This document shows, one piece after another, positions 13,449-24,102 of a stretch of DNA of 64,000 nt. The position numbers and the translations under genes were made by a program. The DNA comes from Telmatactis stephensoni (Eukaryota > Cnidaria > Anthozoa > Actiniaria > Isophelliidae), in assembly GCA_029948255.1 (NCBI GenBank), contig JALIZF010001434.1, forward strand, positions 1-64,000. Reading direction: 5' to 3'. The number at the start of each line of letters is the position of its first letter. The first letter of the stretch is position 1. Under the pieces are notes generated by a model. That model saw only the letters and a list, made by a program, of their open reading frames with translations. It did not search any database and had not been told where the DNA came from.

Positions 13449-13556
13449 ATGCGTTGCTGGCGGTCTGCGGTTTTTGGGGCGAAGGTAGAAATGAAAGGTC
13501 TTTCATTTCTTCCTCCGCCCCAAAGCGACCAAAACCCGCAGACCGCCAGCAAGGCT
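13449..13556. mobile_element. Short palindromic MITE
   Basis: GTTGCTGGCGGTCTGCGG at the left is the inverse of CCGCAGACCGCCAGCAA at the right. The arms continue inward (GGGGCGAAGG...GAAATGAAAG against CTTTCATTTC...CCGCCCC) to a very short loop. Total about 105 bp. Confidence 0.75.
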
Positions 13557-14011
13557 GAGGGTATTACTCACTGCTCAAAATCAGTCCAAACACTCGGAAG
13601 AAGTGCAAAAATCGCCTACTTTAATTTCTAGTTACGTTTCGCCTACAAAAAAGACCCCAGAAAACCATGTCAACCATCATGTAAAACTTTTAAATAGAAA
13701 TCATAACTGCCATGCCAATTGGATGTCGGTATTCATTTGGATCTGGACACTTTTGACTGCGACGACCTTGAAATATCGGGTTGATTGGTTTGCATTTCAG
13801 AGAAAAATTCTTGCAATTCACTTTGAAAATTCGACATTTTAGACAACCTGTACCAAGAAAAAAATTGAAACATGAGCTTTATCGATGTTTACTTTTTGTG
13901 ATTCAAGAGCATTTTTGGATATAAAATGTGGATCGCTGCGAGCAGTTTTCGTAACGTGGTTTCAAGCACGTCTTTACTCGAGTCAACATGCGAATTCCAG
14001 TGAGCTGTTTA

Positions 14012-14678
14012 TATACACCTATTTCAAAAAAGGTCGTCGGACGGGAGATCTAAAGCACGCGCGACTAGACCGAAAAGCACTATGGGCAAGAAGATGCAAA
14101 ACTTAAAGGGCCACTTGGACGAAAATCGGTTATATTCAAAACCGATTAAAACTGATTATTTCTATCTGAAGATGAACACAGCTGAAAACATGTGAAAAAC
14201 TAGGCCATCATCGTTTGAGTTTTGCGATAAATGTCCCTCAATATAGAAATTATCATTCAAAATCTTAAAGAACAATAGGGTTGTATGTATGACGTCATAC
14301 ATACACAATTTGAAAGCTTGAATACTTGACAGTTTCTATCTGTTTCTTTTGAATGCAAAGAAAACGTTGCTTCATGGTGACTATTGGATTCATTTAGCAA
14401 AAATTAAGCAATGTTTTAAGCTATTCTTTAATTTTCATGGATTTTCGTCCAATTAAACTCAATTTTCGGCTTTGGTCTTGATTTTAGACATTATTATGAA
14501 ATGAAGAATTGTTTGCACAATGGTAAATGTGGATTTCGAGTTGATAGTGGTGTGGTTTTATTGTTTTTTTAAAACAACTGTTAAAAAATTGTTAAAACAA
14601 TTTTTATACTCATGTTCCTTTTTCGGATGAGTCGCTTATACTTGGGGTCTTTGGCCCGACAACGTTTATTGAAATTAT
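14012..14678. mobile_element. MITE family B, copy 3, interrupted
   Basis: The ends match the family-B copies at 24103 and 25084: TACACCTATTTCAAAAAAGG at left and CCGACAACGTTTATTGAAAT at right. The body is interrupted at 14105-14455 by an inverted copy of MITE family A, so family A inserted after this copy was in place. Confidence 0.7.
14105..14455. mobile_element. MITE family A, copy 2, inverted and nested
   Basis: Reverse-complement relative of 7630-7997. The left end AAAGGGCCACTTGGACGAAA is intact, whereas the right end stops after TTTTCGTCCAATT and is truncated. Its centre (14283-14304) is a perfect 22-base dyad with core TGACGTCA flanked by GTATGTA arms. Confidence 0.8.
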
Positions 14679-14844
14679 CTTTGCAAATACTACGATTTCC
14701 TTTCCAATACTTCCTTTCTTCACGGCTTCTTCTTCTTCTGAATTATGATTTCGATTTCTTTCTTGTCACATAACACTCCTTCAGTGTTAGAATATATGTT
14801 GATGGACTGCATCCGCTTCTTATATTCACAGGAATACCCAAACA

Positions 14845-15010
14845 ACATTCTTATATTCACTGGAAATTTTTGCCCATTTCCTATGATAGGAAATGTCTAA
14901 GAAATTGCATTTTCCTATGACAGGAATTGGGCAAAATGTAGGAAAATACATTTTCCTTGATACATCCTAGTTAAAATAGGAAATGGCGTTTTCCTTGACA
15001 TTCCTATCAT
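14845..15010. repeat. Cluster of inverted TTTCCTATGATAGGAAA motifs
   Basis: TTTGCCCATTTCCTATGATA and TATGACAGGAATTGGGCAAA form an inverted pair. Further ATTTTCCT and AGGAAAT units follow until 15010. Probably a small foldback element. Confidence 0.5.
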
Positions 15011-15983
15011 AGAAACTCAAACTGATTTTTTTGGTGGAGGAGGAGGAGGAGGAGGGGTGTTAAAATCTGCATATGTATCTTAAGGTTTTGACATTTGCAT
15101 CGGCAAAAGTTGTTTTGTTTTCTACACTGCTTCATTGGGGAAGAAGAGGTTGAGACGTTTGCGCAAACATTTGAATGCAGTGTTGTGTGCATTGTTTCCC
15201 GAGGATGTAGTTGCACTCTGTAGTTGGTCATGAGCACTTGGACTGAACTGTGAACAATATTGAACTCAGATATCCTTGAATGAAATCTTTTTATTATTCT
15301 TTAAGTTCGGCATATATTTAAATTTAAAATTGCTTAGCGAATATAGATTTTGTGCAAATATTATTAGATTATTATTTAGATTATTTGCACCACTTATGAG
15401 TCGCGAACGTCTGAAAGTCAGGCTTTTATCTTAAATGGGAATTCACTATTTACTATATGCTAAATTGATTTATTTGGAGCGTTATCCCATGACATAAAAA
15501 TTAAAGAGTTATTGGTACTACCTTCGTGCAAAAGGACTCCGACCTGAACAGGTTGGAAAAATCTCCACCTATTAAAAAAAGTCAGCCATTTTACTCAGTT
15601 ACTTTATTAGAATTTGGCAGGGAATTAGATTTAAACCCCCTAGAATTACAAGCTAGTAGCAAGACCAATTCCAATATTTGTCTGTAAAGGATGCATATTT
15701 CAAGAAGGTCTTGACTGATTATATTAAAGAAAGCTAGTAGTTAGAAAGCCTTAAAAAAGAAGTCCTTTATCAGTACAATTATAATATAATCTTAAGAAAA
15801 GAAAAAGTATATATATGTACTATTTGCGTTCATCCTTAAAGCGTGACGTTGCACATTAGCATGACGTTGCACTTTTGAACAATGAAATCTTAACATTTAT
15901 GGCGCGAAATAAACAAAGCTTTTGGCGCCATACTGATTTTATTTTTAACATTTTTAGTTTTTAGGAGAAACCAAAAGAGCTTA
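15011..15983. other. Intergenic, no gene recognised
   Basis: A GGA microsatellite lies at 15033-15054. The remainder is AT-rich without domain-bearing frames or strong repeats that I could identify. Confidence 0.45.
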
Positions 15984-16446
15984 ACCAAGATACTGAGACT
16001 CTGTGAGCGTGACATGCTGCCGAACTTTCGGTTTATTTTTAGAACTGATTCCAGTCTCCCTCGGATATTTCGAACTACTTCAGCTCACCCTGCTAAAATA
16101 GTCCCCTTCACAGTTCTCTGCGCCATCTTGAAAGGTAACCAGCCTTTACATCAAAGCGAGACGAACGGTGAGCTTGCAATGATAGAGACTTGTGAATAAT
16201 CAGATTGTTCTAGGTGTCAAAAAAAGTATCTATCATTGCACGCTCACCGTTCGTCTCACTTCGATGCAAAGGCACGGCTACCTTTCAAGATGACGCATGG
16301 AACTGCGAAGGGGACTACTGCAAGGTCAATAGTTGAAAACTTTCAGCGCTTGTGGGCGTTACTCACGATCGGCGTAGAAACAGTTCTAAAAACAGGCCGA
16401 AAAGGGAGCTACAACTCCGGCATAACGACAGTCTCAGTCTCACTCT
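15984..16446. mobile_element. Foldback MITE downstream of the ATP-grasp gene
   Basis: Two arms of about 200 bp (15990-16190 and 16224-16442) are inverted, diverged copies. Matching blocks include GAGACGAACGGTGAGC against GCTCACCGTTCGTCTC, ATCTTGAAAGGTA against TACCTTTCAAGAT, and TAGTCCCCTTC against GAAGGGGACTA. The loop is about 30 bases. It ends about 20 bp from the ATP-grasp stop codon and may form part of its 3' untranslated region. Confidence 0.8.
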
Positions 16447-16467
16447 TCTCACATTTATAAGTACAGT

Positions 16468-17706
16468 TCAATATTCACGTCCGATAATCGTGTTGTGGAG
16501 ATTTTTGATTCCCTTTTCAGTTTTTGCAAACATGCACACATGACCTTCACAGCTTTTACCGTCCTCGGATTCCACACTCGCCAAGTTGATGACCAACCCT
16601 TTTCCAAGGCTATTGATCTCGTCAAACATTTCCGTCATTTCATTCTCGTTTCCTTTCACATTTGGGATTTTTAAGAGTGCTGACATTGGAAATCCTCTTG
16701 CAGCCATGTGTGGGGCGATCAAGAGAAGTGTTGTGCTGCCGTTAACTCTTGCATTAATATCCACTACAAAGTTTCCTTCTTTACTTGACAGGACATCAAT
16801 GCCCACGACACCAAAGTACCCACTTTTGTGAAGGTATTCCTTGACAGGCATCACAGTGTTGTAGACTTTCTTTTTGAGTTCATCCTGTTGATTCCAGTCT
16901 ACATAACCACCGTTCCATCCAAAGTTCTCTGTGACAACTTGGCTAGAGCATCCAAGCCATTCGATTTCACCAGTTTTGTGCAAGAAATATTGCACACAGT
17001 AGTTTCCAGTGATGTCTTCGATGACCTCAGAAATACTAGGTACAGGGCAACACATTTCATTCTGAATACGGCTGATGATCTTTTCTGCTTGGCTTCTTGT
17101 TTTCGCCATGTACGTCCCCCTTCCTGATAAACCATGAGAAACTTTGATCATACATGGCACCGTGTAGTCAAGGAGGCTCATGTGATTAGGACAGCTGGCT
17201 CCCATCTCAGGTATGGTATTTTTGTCAAGTATCTTATGATGTACATCAGGATCAACAGCGTGTTTTTCTTTTGGCAGAAACTGTAGTGGATACAAGGTGA
17301 TAATCTTGCTGTTCCCAGTTGTTGTAGTGTCAAGGTCCCGCACATCTGCCTCTGGCAAGAAGGGCAGCCATTTCTTCCAGTGTTGTTTGATCCTTTTTCC
17401 AGGTTTAAAGCGTACTAGTATTGGCAGCTCATGGCCTGCAATAAGACATAGCTGAACAGGCTTCAAATATTCAATGTAGAAGAGAGGCCATGGCGGGCAG
17501 TCGTGCACAATGTACCTCTCGTCATTCAAAAATTTAGCTTGACTGTTGAAAGATGAGGGTCTTTCTGGCAAAATGTAACCATCTGGGAGATCTTTTGCAA
17601 ACAGACTTCCAAGAGTAACTACTTGACAAGGCTTGGCGTTTTGATTCTCATCGGAATACACTTGTATTTCTTGATCAACAGGTTGATGGATGATTTCAGT
17701 CTCCAT
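16468..17706 (-). CDS. ATP-grasp domain protein, intronless
   Basis: The frame encodes 412 residues from the ATG at 17704-17706 (METEIIHQ). An upstream in-frame ATG at 17733 exists, but CTTTTATTGCATTTTAG before it looks like a splice acceptor, so the upstream part is more likely an intron following a 5' untranslated exon. The C-terminal two thirds has ATP-grasp features: a glycine-rich loop (IKVSHGLSGRGTY), a GVVGIDVL strand, and VVDINARVNGSTT carrying the Asp, Asn and Arg expected for Mg-ATP binding. ATP-grasp enzymes activate a carboxylate as acyl phosphate and join it to an amine or thiol; the substrate here is unknown. The N-terminal ~150 residues (PPWPLFYIEYL, FLPKEKHAVDP) do not match a family I can name. 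No signal peptide is seen. Confidence 0.8.
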   Translation of the reverse strand: METEIIHQPVDQEIQVYSDENQNAKPCQVVTLGSLFAKDLPDGYILPERPSSFNSQAKFLNDERYIVHDCPPWPLFYIEYLKPVQLCLIAGHELPILVRFKPGKRIKQHWKKWLPFLPEADVRDLDTTTTGNSKIITLYPLQFLPKEKHAVDPDVHHKILDKNTIPEMGASCPNHMSLLDYTVPCMIKVSHGLSGRGTYMAKTRSQAEKIISRIQNEMCCPVPSISEVIEDITGNYCVQYFLHKTGEIEWLGCSSQVVTENFGWNGGYVDWNQQDELKKKVYNTVMPVKEYLHKSGYFGVVGIDVLSSKEGNFVVDINARVNGSTTLLLIAPHMAARGFPMSALLKIPNVKGNENEMTEMFDEINSLGKGLVINLASVESEDGKSCEGHVCMFAKTEKGIKNLHNTIIGREY

Positions 17707-18116
17707 TGACAGTGAGGAATGACTAAAATGCAATAAAAGTAGCTTTAAGAAAAGTGAAAAAGAAAAAGGACTGGTGGATAATATTCAAAGATACGAAACT
17801 CAAGAAGACCACGCCAAATTGTTACTGTCTAAAAATACCAAAGGTTTGCTGTTGCGCGTACCTAATTTTCGGGCATTTGTATGGCAGGTTTGGTAACGAA
17901 ACAAACTGGCTGGAATGAAGCAATATTTGTCGTCGAGCCACAACATACGATAATAGAGAACCAGTTATGAATTGCATGAATGTAATTAAGGAATTCTGCA
18001 GTAAATATGGAATTTCTTAATAATTGTTAAGATATGCTCTAAACAACTATGCAGATTGGATTTTTAAAATCTGCAAAATACCACAACAAGCACGCTAGGC
18101 AGTGTAAAGTGATTCC
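17707..18116. other. 5' flank of the ATP-grasp gene
   Basis: The acceptor-like CTTTTATTGCATTTTAG at about 17724-17740 (minus strand) suggests a 5' untranslated intron. No matching donor or promoter motif was identified with confidence. Confidence 0.4.
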
Positions 18117-18229
18117 TGGGGCCCGTTTCTCAAAAGACCCGATAACTTTACGGACCCGTTAACCTAAATAAATCGAATAAGTTAACGGGTTCGTAAAGTT
18201 ATCGGGTCTTTTGAGAAACGGGCCCCTGG
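18117..18229. mobile_element. Palindromic MITE with GGGGCCCGTTTCTC ends
   Basis: GGGGCCCGTTTCTCAAAAGA at left is the exact inverse of TCTTTTGAGAAACGGGCCCC at right. The arms run on through GATAACTTTACG and GTTAAC to a loop of about 15 bases. Arms of nearly 50 bp are almost perfect, implying a young copy. Confidence 0.85.
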
Positions 18230-18254
18230 GCCTAGTTGCTTGAAGGGCGATTAA

Positions 18255-18425
18255 CGCTAATCCTGGGTTAAAATGCATGGTTTTCTTTAGATTTAATCCT
18301 GGGTTAACACCAATGGTTTTCTTTAGCTTTAATCCTGGGTTAACACCAATGCTTTTCTTTAGATTTAATCCTGGGTTAGCACCAATGGTTTTCTTTAGAT
18401 TTAATCCTGGGTTAGCACAAATCGT
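18255..18425. repeat. 36-bp tandem repeat, about 4.5 units
   Basis: AATCCTGGGTTAACACCAAT followed by GGTTTTCTTTAGATTT repeats four times with few changes, plus a partial fifth unit. It starts just after the palindromic MITE. Confidence 0.85.
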
Positions 18426-19825
18426 CTTTCGAACAACGTTTGCACGAAAACGATGATCGTTTTAACACTTCTTTTTGAAAATAAGCGACTATCAGTTCAG
18501 AAACGCTCATCTATCGTTTCCGTTCGTGGACAGTCCGCGTGAACAATTCTTTTCGAAAACGCTGGACCATGTGACTAATTTCCAGTCCTTTTGTCAGCAG
18601 GATAATCAAACGTTTGCGCATGTCCATTAGTGCCCAGGATCCATGAGGCCGAGCCTGTTTATCGTTCTCGTGTGGACAGGCAAAAAAATGAAATTAAAAC
18701 GTCGACCGGCGTGTGGATGGAAAACTTTTTAGTCGTTTACATTTATATATAACGAAAACGTTTCCAGTTTTAAGGCGCTGTTACAGCACGCAGTATTTCC
18801 CGCAATTTGTCTCGCAATGGCGCGGTAAACGGTTGCACGAACCACTGCAGGGTGTCACCGAAAAATTAAACGTTGCTGTAATCGTTTTCTTGAAATTAAA
18901 TAATTTTGAACGATGGGCGCAACTGTTTTATAAATGATCTCTAATCTCGTACAAGAATGTTAAAAATGTCTCAAAATTTTTTTTTGACATATCCCCTAAG
19001 GGCAACTTTATTAAAACCAACTCAGATTATATTTACAAGATTGAATTGAGTTGATATTTACATGAATCCGAGCAAATTACAAGCAAATTACGAGTTGGTC
19101 ATTTCTGACCACAGCTAGTAAATATTGTCATTCATGCACCATTTGGCGCTAAAAACATCTGTCGAAGCCTTGGAGTGCCATTCGCACTTCAATCGAAATT
19201 TTACATAAGTTTGGAAAAAAAAAACGCCAAATATCAGTAAACCATACACTATAAAATATCTCACAGCAGATCACTGACTGCATGATCGCCGGAGGCCCTA
19301 TCTATTAACAAATACAAGAACTCTTTCAAATGTGGGATGTATGTTAGTGCACCATGCGCATGATCAGAATATCATAAGAAGTTCAATGATAAAAATTTGT
19401 GTTTTAATTTTAAACATTTGATTTGAAATTTTTACTTGATGTTACTCGCAAATCATGCTTTATCAAGTCTAAAACCAATCGGCCTGCGGCCTTGTGGTTT
19501 TAAACTTGATAAAACCCTGCTCGTTTATCATGACTTAAAGGATTAGTAAATGTGTATGCATGAAGCCGATTGTGTCGTGTGTGATGCACTGGCGACACGC
19601 AACACCAAACGTCAATAGACCATATAGGTAAACACGCTCGTTCCAGGAAGTGATCGATTCCATTTCGATCTTCATCTTTAATTTACCATTACTGGATGTC
19701 TGATAATATTAATTCTTAAACTTCGAAACATTCAGGAGGCTTTTGAAAACCTAAACAACTGAAACAAAGGCCGTTCACTTTTTTCATAGCCTGAATTTTT
19801 AAAAAAAATTCGATTAGTAATCATA
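18426..19825. other. Intergenic, no gene recognised
   Basis: No domain-bearing frame seen. A small inverted repeat lies at about 19461-19515 (TTTATCAAGTCTAAAACC and GGTTTTAAACTTGATAAA). The rest is AT-rich. Confidence 0.45.
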
Positions 19826-19829
19826 TTGT

Positions 19830-20330
19830 CACGTTGTCACGTTGGTACACAGTACCTGTTTCGAAGAGAATTTGAAACCTTCACTGACCACGTTTATCGA
19901 AAGGCTTTTGAAAATCTAAACAAAGAAAGCTCGCTTTCATTTGACGACAGAATTTATCTGCCGTGTATTAACATATCGACTACGAGACGCGTAGTATTTA
20001 TTGATCCGTGCCAGACTGCATGCCAGCCATCCTATTGCGTTAAAAATACTCTTGGTTTGTATTGTATCCCCATAAAAATATTCTCTGACATTATCAACAT
20101 TCTTTTTTTACCTTCGACTTGAGAGCTTTCTGTTTCCTCGATAAAAATTTAAAAATCCACGTTCTCATCAGAATCTCTGCGATTCACTTTATCACGACGT
20201 TTGTCTTTGAAATATTCATCTCTGTCAGTGAAACCAACAACATGAACCTGTTATGACTCGTTAAACCGGTTTTTCTTGTTTAGACTCAAACCTGTTTTCA
20301 CGTCTGTCATGCAGGTCTACTTGTACTACA
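19830..20330 (+). repeat. Dispersed repeat family D, copy 1
   Basis: Shares order and sequence with 28110-28560: TTCACTGACCACGTT, then GAGAGCT, CAGAATCTCTG and GATTCACT, and finally GAACCTGTTATGACT with CAGGTCTACTTG. A shorter piece is at 42030-42130. About 500 bp, moderately diverged, no coding pattern. Confidence 0.6.
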
Positions 20331-20364
20331 ACTGCAGGAATATTTAATAGAAAGGTTTTCGCGA

Positions 20365-20512
20365 TCGTATACCGACTGGGAAACTTACTTTACCACGGGT
20401 GGTACCGTGACCGTGTCAGTGCCGTAATGTCTATAAAAACATTCGAAATTCATGCCATAACCGTAATGTGCGGTGACCGTGCCGTTTTCCCAGTCATACG
20501 AAATTGGCTCTA
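20365..20512. mobile_element. MITE family G, copy 1
   Basis: Inverted ends of the form CGTATRACTGGGAAA, with an interior rich in GGTACCGTGACCGTG and GCGGTGACCGTGCCG. Same structure as 26856-26997 and 60034-60185, including the central TCTATAAAAACATTCGAAAT block in either orientation. Confidence 0.75.
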
Positions 20513-20598
20513 ATTATTCTCTTCACTGTCGGTGAGGTGCGGTGAGGTAAATATTCCTAAAACCGCTATTCACCGACAGTGAAGAAAATAATTGTTTT
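20511..20598. repeat. Inverted repeat next to MITE G
   Basis: CTTCACTGTCGGTGA at left and TCACCGACAGTGAAG at right form a perfect stem, extended by AATTATT and AATAATT. The loop is about 40 bases. Confidence 0.7.
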
Positions 20599-20744
20599 AG
20601 TATATACCAACTCGACAACCCAACACTTAGGATTCATAAAACTACATTATTTTTAGAAATGTCAAGTTATTTTTTGAAATAAAACCAAAGCGTGACAAAG
20701 CGCGCGAAAGTTTTTAACCCTCGTTTGCATATCTGAAGGAATCA

Positions 20745-20868
20745 AGAAACACGTTTGGTCTCTAAAAATACTGTCTGACAGTATTTTTAGAGACCATGCT
20801 AAAATAGGTAAAGATTGACAGCTACGGTAGCTGTCAGTCTTTACCTATTTTAGTATGTTTCTTAGTAC
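20745..20868. repeat. Two adjacent strong palindromes
   Basis: The first is centred near 20775 (GGTCTCTAAAAATACTGTC against its inverse). The second is centred near 20827 (GCTAAAATAGGTAAAG and CTTTACCTATTTTAG around AGCTACGGTAGCT). Outer AAGAAACA and TGTTTCTT also pair, so the whole could form a branched cruciform. Confidence 0.75.
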
Positions 20869-21511
20869 TTTTAACACATTCTTGAATAAAGGACAACTTA
20901 AATTCTTGCAAACAACTGTTTAAGAACGAAAGGCGAATTGGATCGATCAGAAACACTGGATTCGATGAACTTTTTTGCGCGGAGAGATCGACTGTCGGCA
21001 GTTCTACAGCTGCTCTTTCAAGCTTGCTTCAAGTCTTACCTAAAAATGTTGAGTGTTGAGTCAATCGGCTAAGGTATTAAAGCCAATTATTATAAAATTG
21101 ATTCCGCGTCTTTTTTCGTATATAAAAATGTTCTCTAAATTATCAAGATTTTCTAGTTACCCTCCCATGTTGCTAAAATAAACTATTCAGGAAATGAAAA
21201 AGCCGAGTAAATTTAACAGAAAATTTGCAAAATCTTTGAATAACTCTTTTAGTTGACATGACAACATGTGTAGCTTGTTTCTATCTCAATACACTTCAAG
21301 TAATCTTCAAACTGGATAAATGTCGAAGCTTTCTTTAGTTTTAGAAGACTGTATTTTTTGTATTTTTTTTTTCTTCGTTAAAAGAGACCATTTTGTTGAA
21401 AAGCTCTATATCCCGAGCTTGGGAAGTAGATATTTAACAATTAGACCTCGAGGCCGAATGGACTACGAGTCAATAGCCCATGAATCGCTCGATCTTACGA
21501 GGTTGTAGAGT

Positions 21512-21830
21512 TGGTATATAGTCAATTGAAAAAAACGTTGTCCGCCGGGTCTAAAAACATAGAACATAGAAGCTAAGACCGAAATGGTGCTTGGGATGTG
21601 AATAATTACTTTCTGATTTATTCATTTACGCTGTGCCTTCGATGCAAAATGCTGAAAGCGTATGCAGGACCTGCGTTGGCGGGCCTTTTGGCTTCGAATT
21701 TTTATTGGTTGCAGCGTAAATGAATAAATCAGAATATAATTATTCACCGATCCCATGCACCATTTCGGTCTCAGCTTCTATGTTCTATGTTTTAAGACCC
21801 GACAACGTTTTTTCAATTGACTCTATACTA
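21512..21830. mobile_element. Long inverted-repeat MITE
   Basis: Arms of about 130 bp: GTCAATTGAAAAAAACGTTG at left pairs with CAACGTTTTTTCAATTGACT at right. The match continues through ACATAGAACATAGAAGCT and GACCGAAATGGTGC, then AATAATTA and GATTTATTCATTTACGCTG. The central spacer is about 60 bp. Confidence 0.85.
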
Positions 21831-22540
21831 AATACATATATCAAGAAACCAACCGACGGATGTAATTTTTGGCATCATTTCTGGTGATATATGACTTTGT
21901 TCGACTGCCGAAGGGTGGAGAACAGCATCCATCCGTTGGAAAAATTTTCTCAAAAACAACAAGTTTATCATGTTCATTGAAATATATTATCTTTGTAATT
22001 TCAATTTATTTTCGCATTGAACTAATTTTTTTGCCTCGAGCTAATTCTTAGGGTAGTAAAAGGCCAACTGTTTACGCAAGCTTCAAAATCGCTCCTATTA
22101 GCAGTTTGTCCATGCATAACCTAATTCTAGATTTTTCACAGAAATACCGGAGGGCAACCAAAAAAAAACCCTCTCGGAAATATGAAAGCCACAAATTGCC
22201 AATAGAGCGATAACACTTAAACCGCGAAATAACTTAGTAACTAAATAGAGACAAATAGTAGCAAAACCCTTTGTTTTCTATTGTTTCATTAGTACTATTT
22301 TGTACTTTTTAGTTAGTACTTGTTTCACGGTTTTAGTGCTATTGCTCTATTCAAAGAAATGCTAATGCATGTTTGCCAGAAGGAATTTTGGGCTTTCATA
22401 TTTCTGAGACTTTGTAACCGATTGTTTATATAAAACTTCGCAGGTTTACTTAATTCGGTACGTTAAATCGATCTATTGAGATAAATTTTTGTTTTAATGA
22501 AAAGCACCGAAAATTGCAATTTTGCGTGACATCGGTAAAA
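21831..22540. other. Intergenic, no gene recognised
   Basis: AT-rich. A loose inverted similarity (CTAAATAGAGACAAATAGTA and nearby TACTATTTTGTAC, TTAGTTAGTAC) and CCGAAAATAT-type fragments are visible but not strong enough to delimit an element. Confidence 0.4.
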
Positions 22541-22548
22541 AGGTCTAT

Positions 22549-23470
22549 TAAGTAGAAGGTCGTTCTACTTTCTGCAACAAAATTTCTCAACCTGCAACAA
22601 ATAATTAATTTTGTTGCGAGACAAGTTTATTCTCAATTGTATTCTCGGGTGGTAAAACGGGCAGCATCGCTCTTCAACTCGTTTCGCAGCAATGTTGCGA
22701 GACAAGTTGAGTGATTTTGCTGCTCGTATTACCGTACCTTAAGTCAACAGTCAACAATGCTTTCATCATTTTATTAGCCTCTATGAACTCGATTCAATTA
22801 TCTGTATTATTTGTCTTCATTATTAGTTACTCTTTCTGTCACCTTACGTCAGAGGGTAATTCCCAAAATCACGGTTCGATTTGGTTCCATTGCCTTATAG
22901 TTCGATTTCCAAACGTTTGATTTTGTTCGATTGCTAAAGCTTTGCTATTTTGCATACAACGCTCAACTCACATGTTAATTGATTTTTGCTGAGGGAGCTA
23001 GAAAAAACGGACAGCCCGGAGAAAAAACCCTTTGGCATGGTAGAAAACAACACATGCCACGAGGGTTTTTTTCCTGCGGGTTCTCCTTTTTCCTTCCTTA
23101 GCAAATATCAACTAATTTGAATAATCCCAGTTATGCGGTTGTTTAGCATAATTAAGGTACATAATTCTCAATATCTATTAGTAAAACCAGGTTAATTTAT
23201 ATTTCAAACTTCAGTAATAATTTGTTTATTATAGTGGGAAAATTTGATACCCTGAAGTACATGCAGGTATGCAACAATAAAAGTCCGGTAATACGAGCAA
23301 CAAAATCACTCAACTTGTCTCGCAACATTGCTGCGAAGCGAGTTGAAGAGCGATGCTGCCCGTTTAACCACCCGAGAACAAACTTGTCTCCCAACAAAAT
23401 TATTTGTTGCAGGTTGAAAAATTTTGTTGCAGAAAGTAGAAGGTCGTTCTACTTTCTGCAACAAAATTTT
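22549..23470. mobile_element. Element with ~190-bp inverted arms
   Basis: Left arm 22549-22735 and right arm 23283-23460 are inverted copies. Shared blocks include AAGTAGAAGGTCGTTCTACT, CTGCAACAAAATTT, GAGACAAGTTGAGTGATTTTG and CGAGCAACAAAATCACTCAA. The 540-bp interior contains the Nin-like palindrome (22985-23115) and part of dispersed repeat R. Confidence 0.7.
22985..23115. mobile_element. Palindromic copy of a SINE Nin-like central domain
   Basis: GGGTTTTTTTCCTGCGGGTT with TCTCC and CCTTCCTTAGCAAATATCAA on the right is mirrored by TTGATTTTTGCTGAGGGAG and CCCGGAGAAAAAACCC on the left. The same block occurs singly near 53640-53695 and 61910-61965 inside SINEs, so this is a head-to-head pair of that domain. 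Confidence 0.6.
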
Positions 23471-23820
23471 CAAACTTCAGCAGTGATTTGTTTATTCAGT
23501 AGTGGGAAAATTTAACATCCTGAAGTACAGGAAAACGGAACATTAAATCTCGGCTTGGTGTTGCAGGCACTCTGAGTTCGAGTAGAGCATTGCTTCGCTT
23601 CATTCCAAGTTCGTTGTTCTTGACTATTATTTTGTCTTCGTGCCTCATTTGTGATAGTACATTTGTTAGGCAACGATACATCACAGTAATGTTGTTTAGC
23701 ATAATTAAGGTACATAATTCTTAATATCCATTATAAAAACCAGATTATTTCAAACTTCAGTAATAATTTCTTTATTATAGTGGGAAAAATTTGACATGTA
23801 TGTTTATCAAACTCATTAAT
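23137..23820 (+). repeat. Dispersed repeat R, copies 1 and 2
   Basis: TTGTTTAGCATAATTAAGG, then AACTTCAGTAATAATTTG, TATAGTGGGAAAATTTGA and CCTGAAGTACA recur in this order at 23142, 23470 and 23695, and again at 25428-27130. The copy near 23210 supplies the uninterrupted sequence CAGTAATAATTTG that the Harbinger-like element occupies at 25563. Confidence 0.7.
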
Positions 23821-24102
23821 AATTCATTAGAAAACACAATGGAAATCACTACCGTAACGTAGATCTTTATATCGGATAAAGATTTTTGTTCATTTGCATA
23901 AACTTTAACTTGGATTTGCTAAGCCAAAAGTAGTCAAACTTGGAAAATTCTGGTCCAATATGATAATTGACAACTAGACGTTTGATAAGTAATATAAAGA
24001 ACTCGAGAGCGCCTTCGGCTCGGATCTTTATCCATCGATATAACACGCTCTCTCGTTCTTTATACATTACATAAAGAACGAGAGAGAGTGTTTTATCGGA
24101 TA

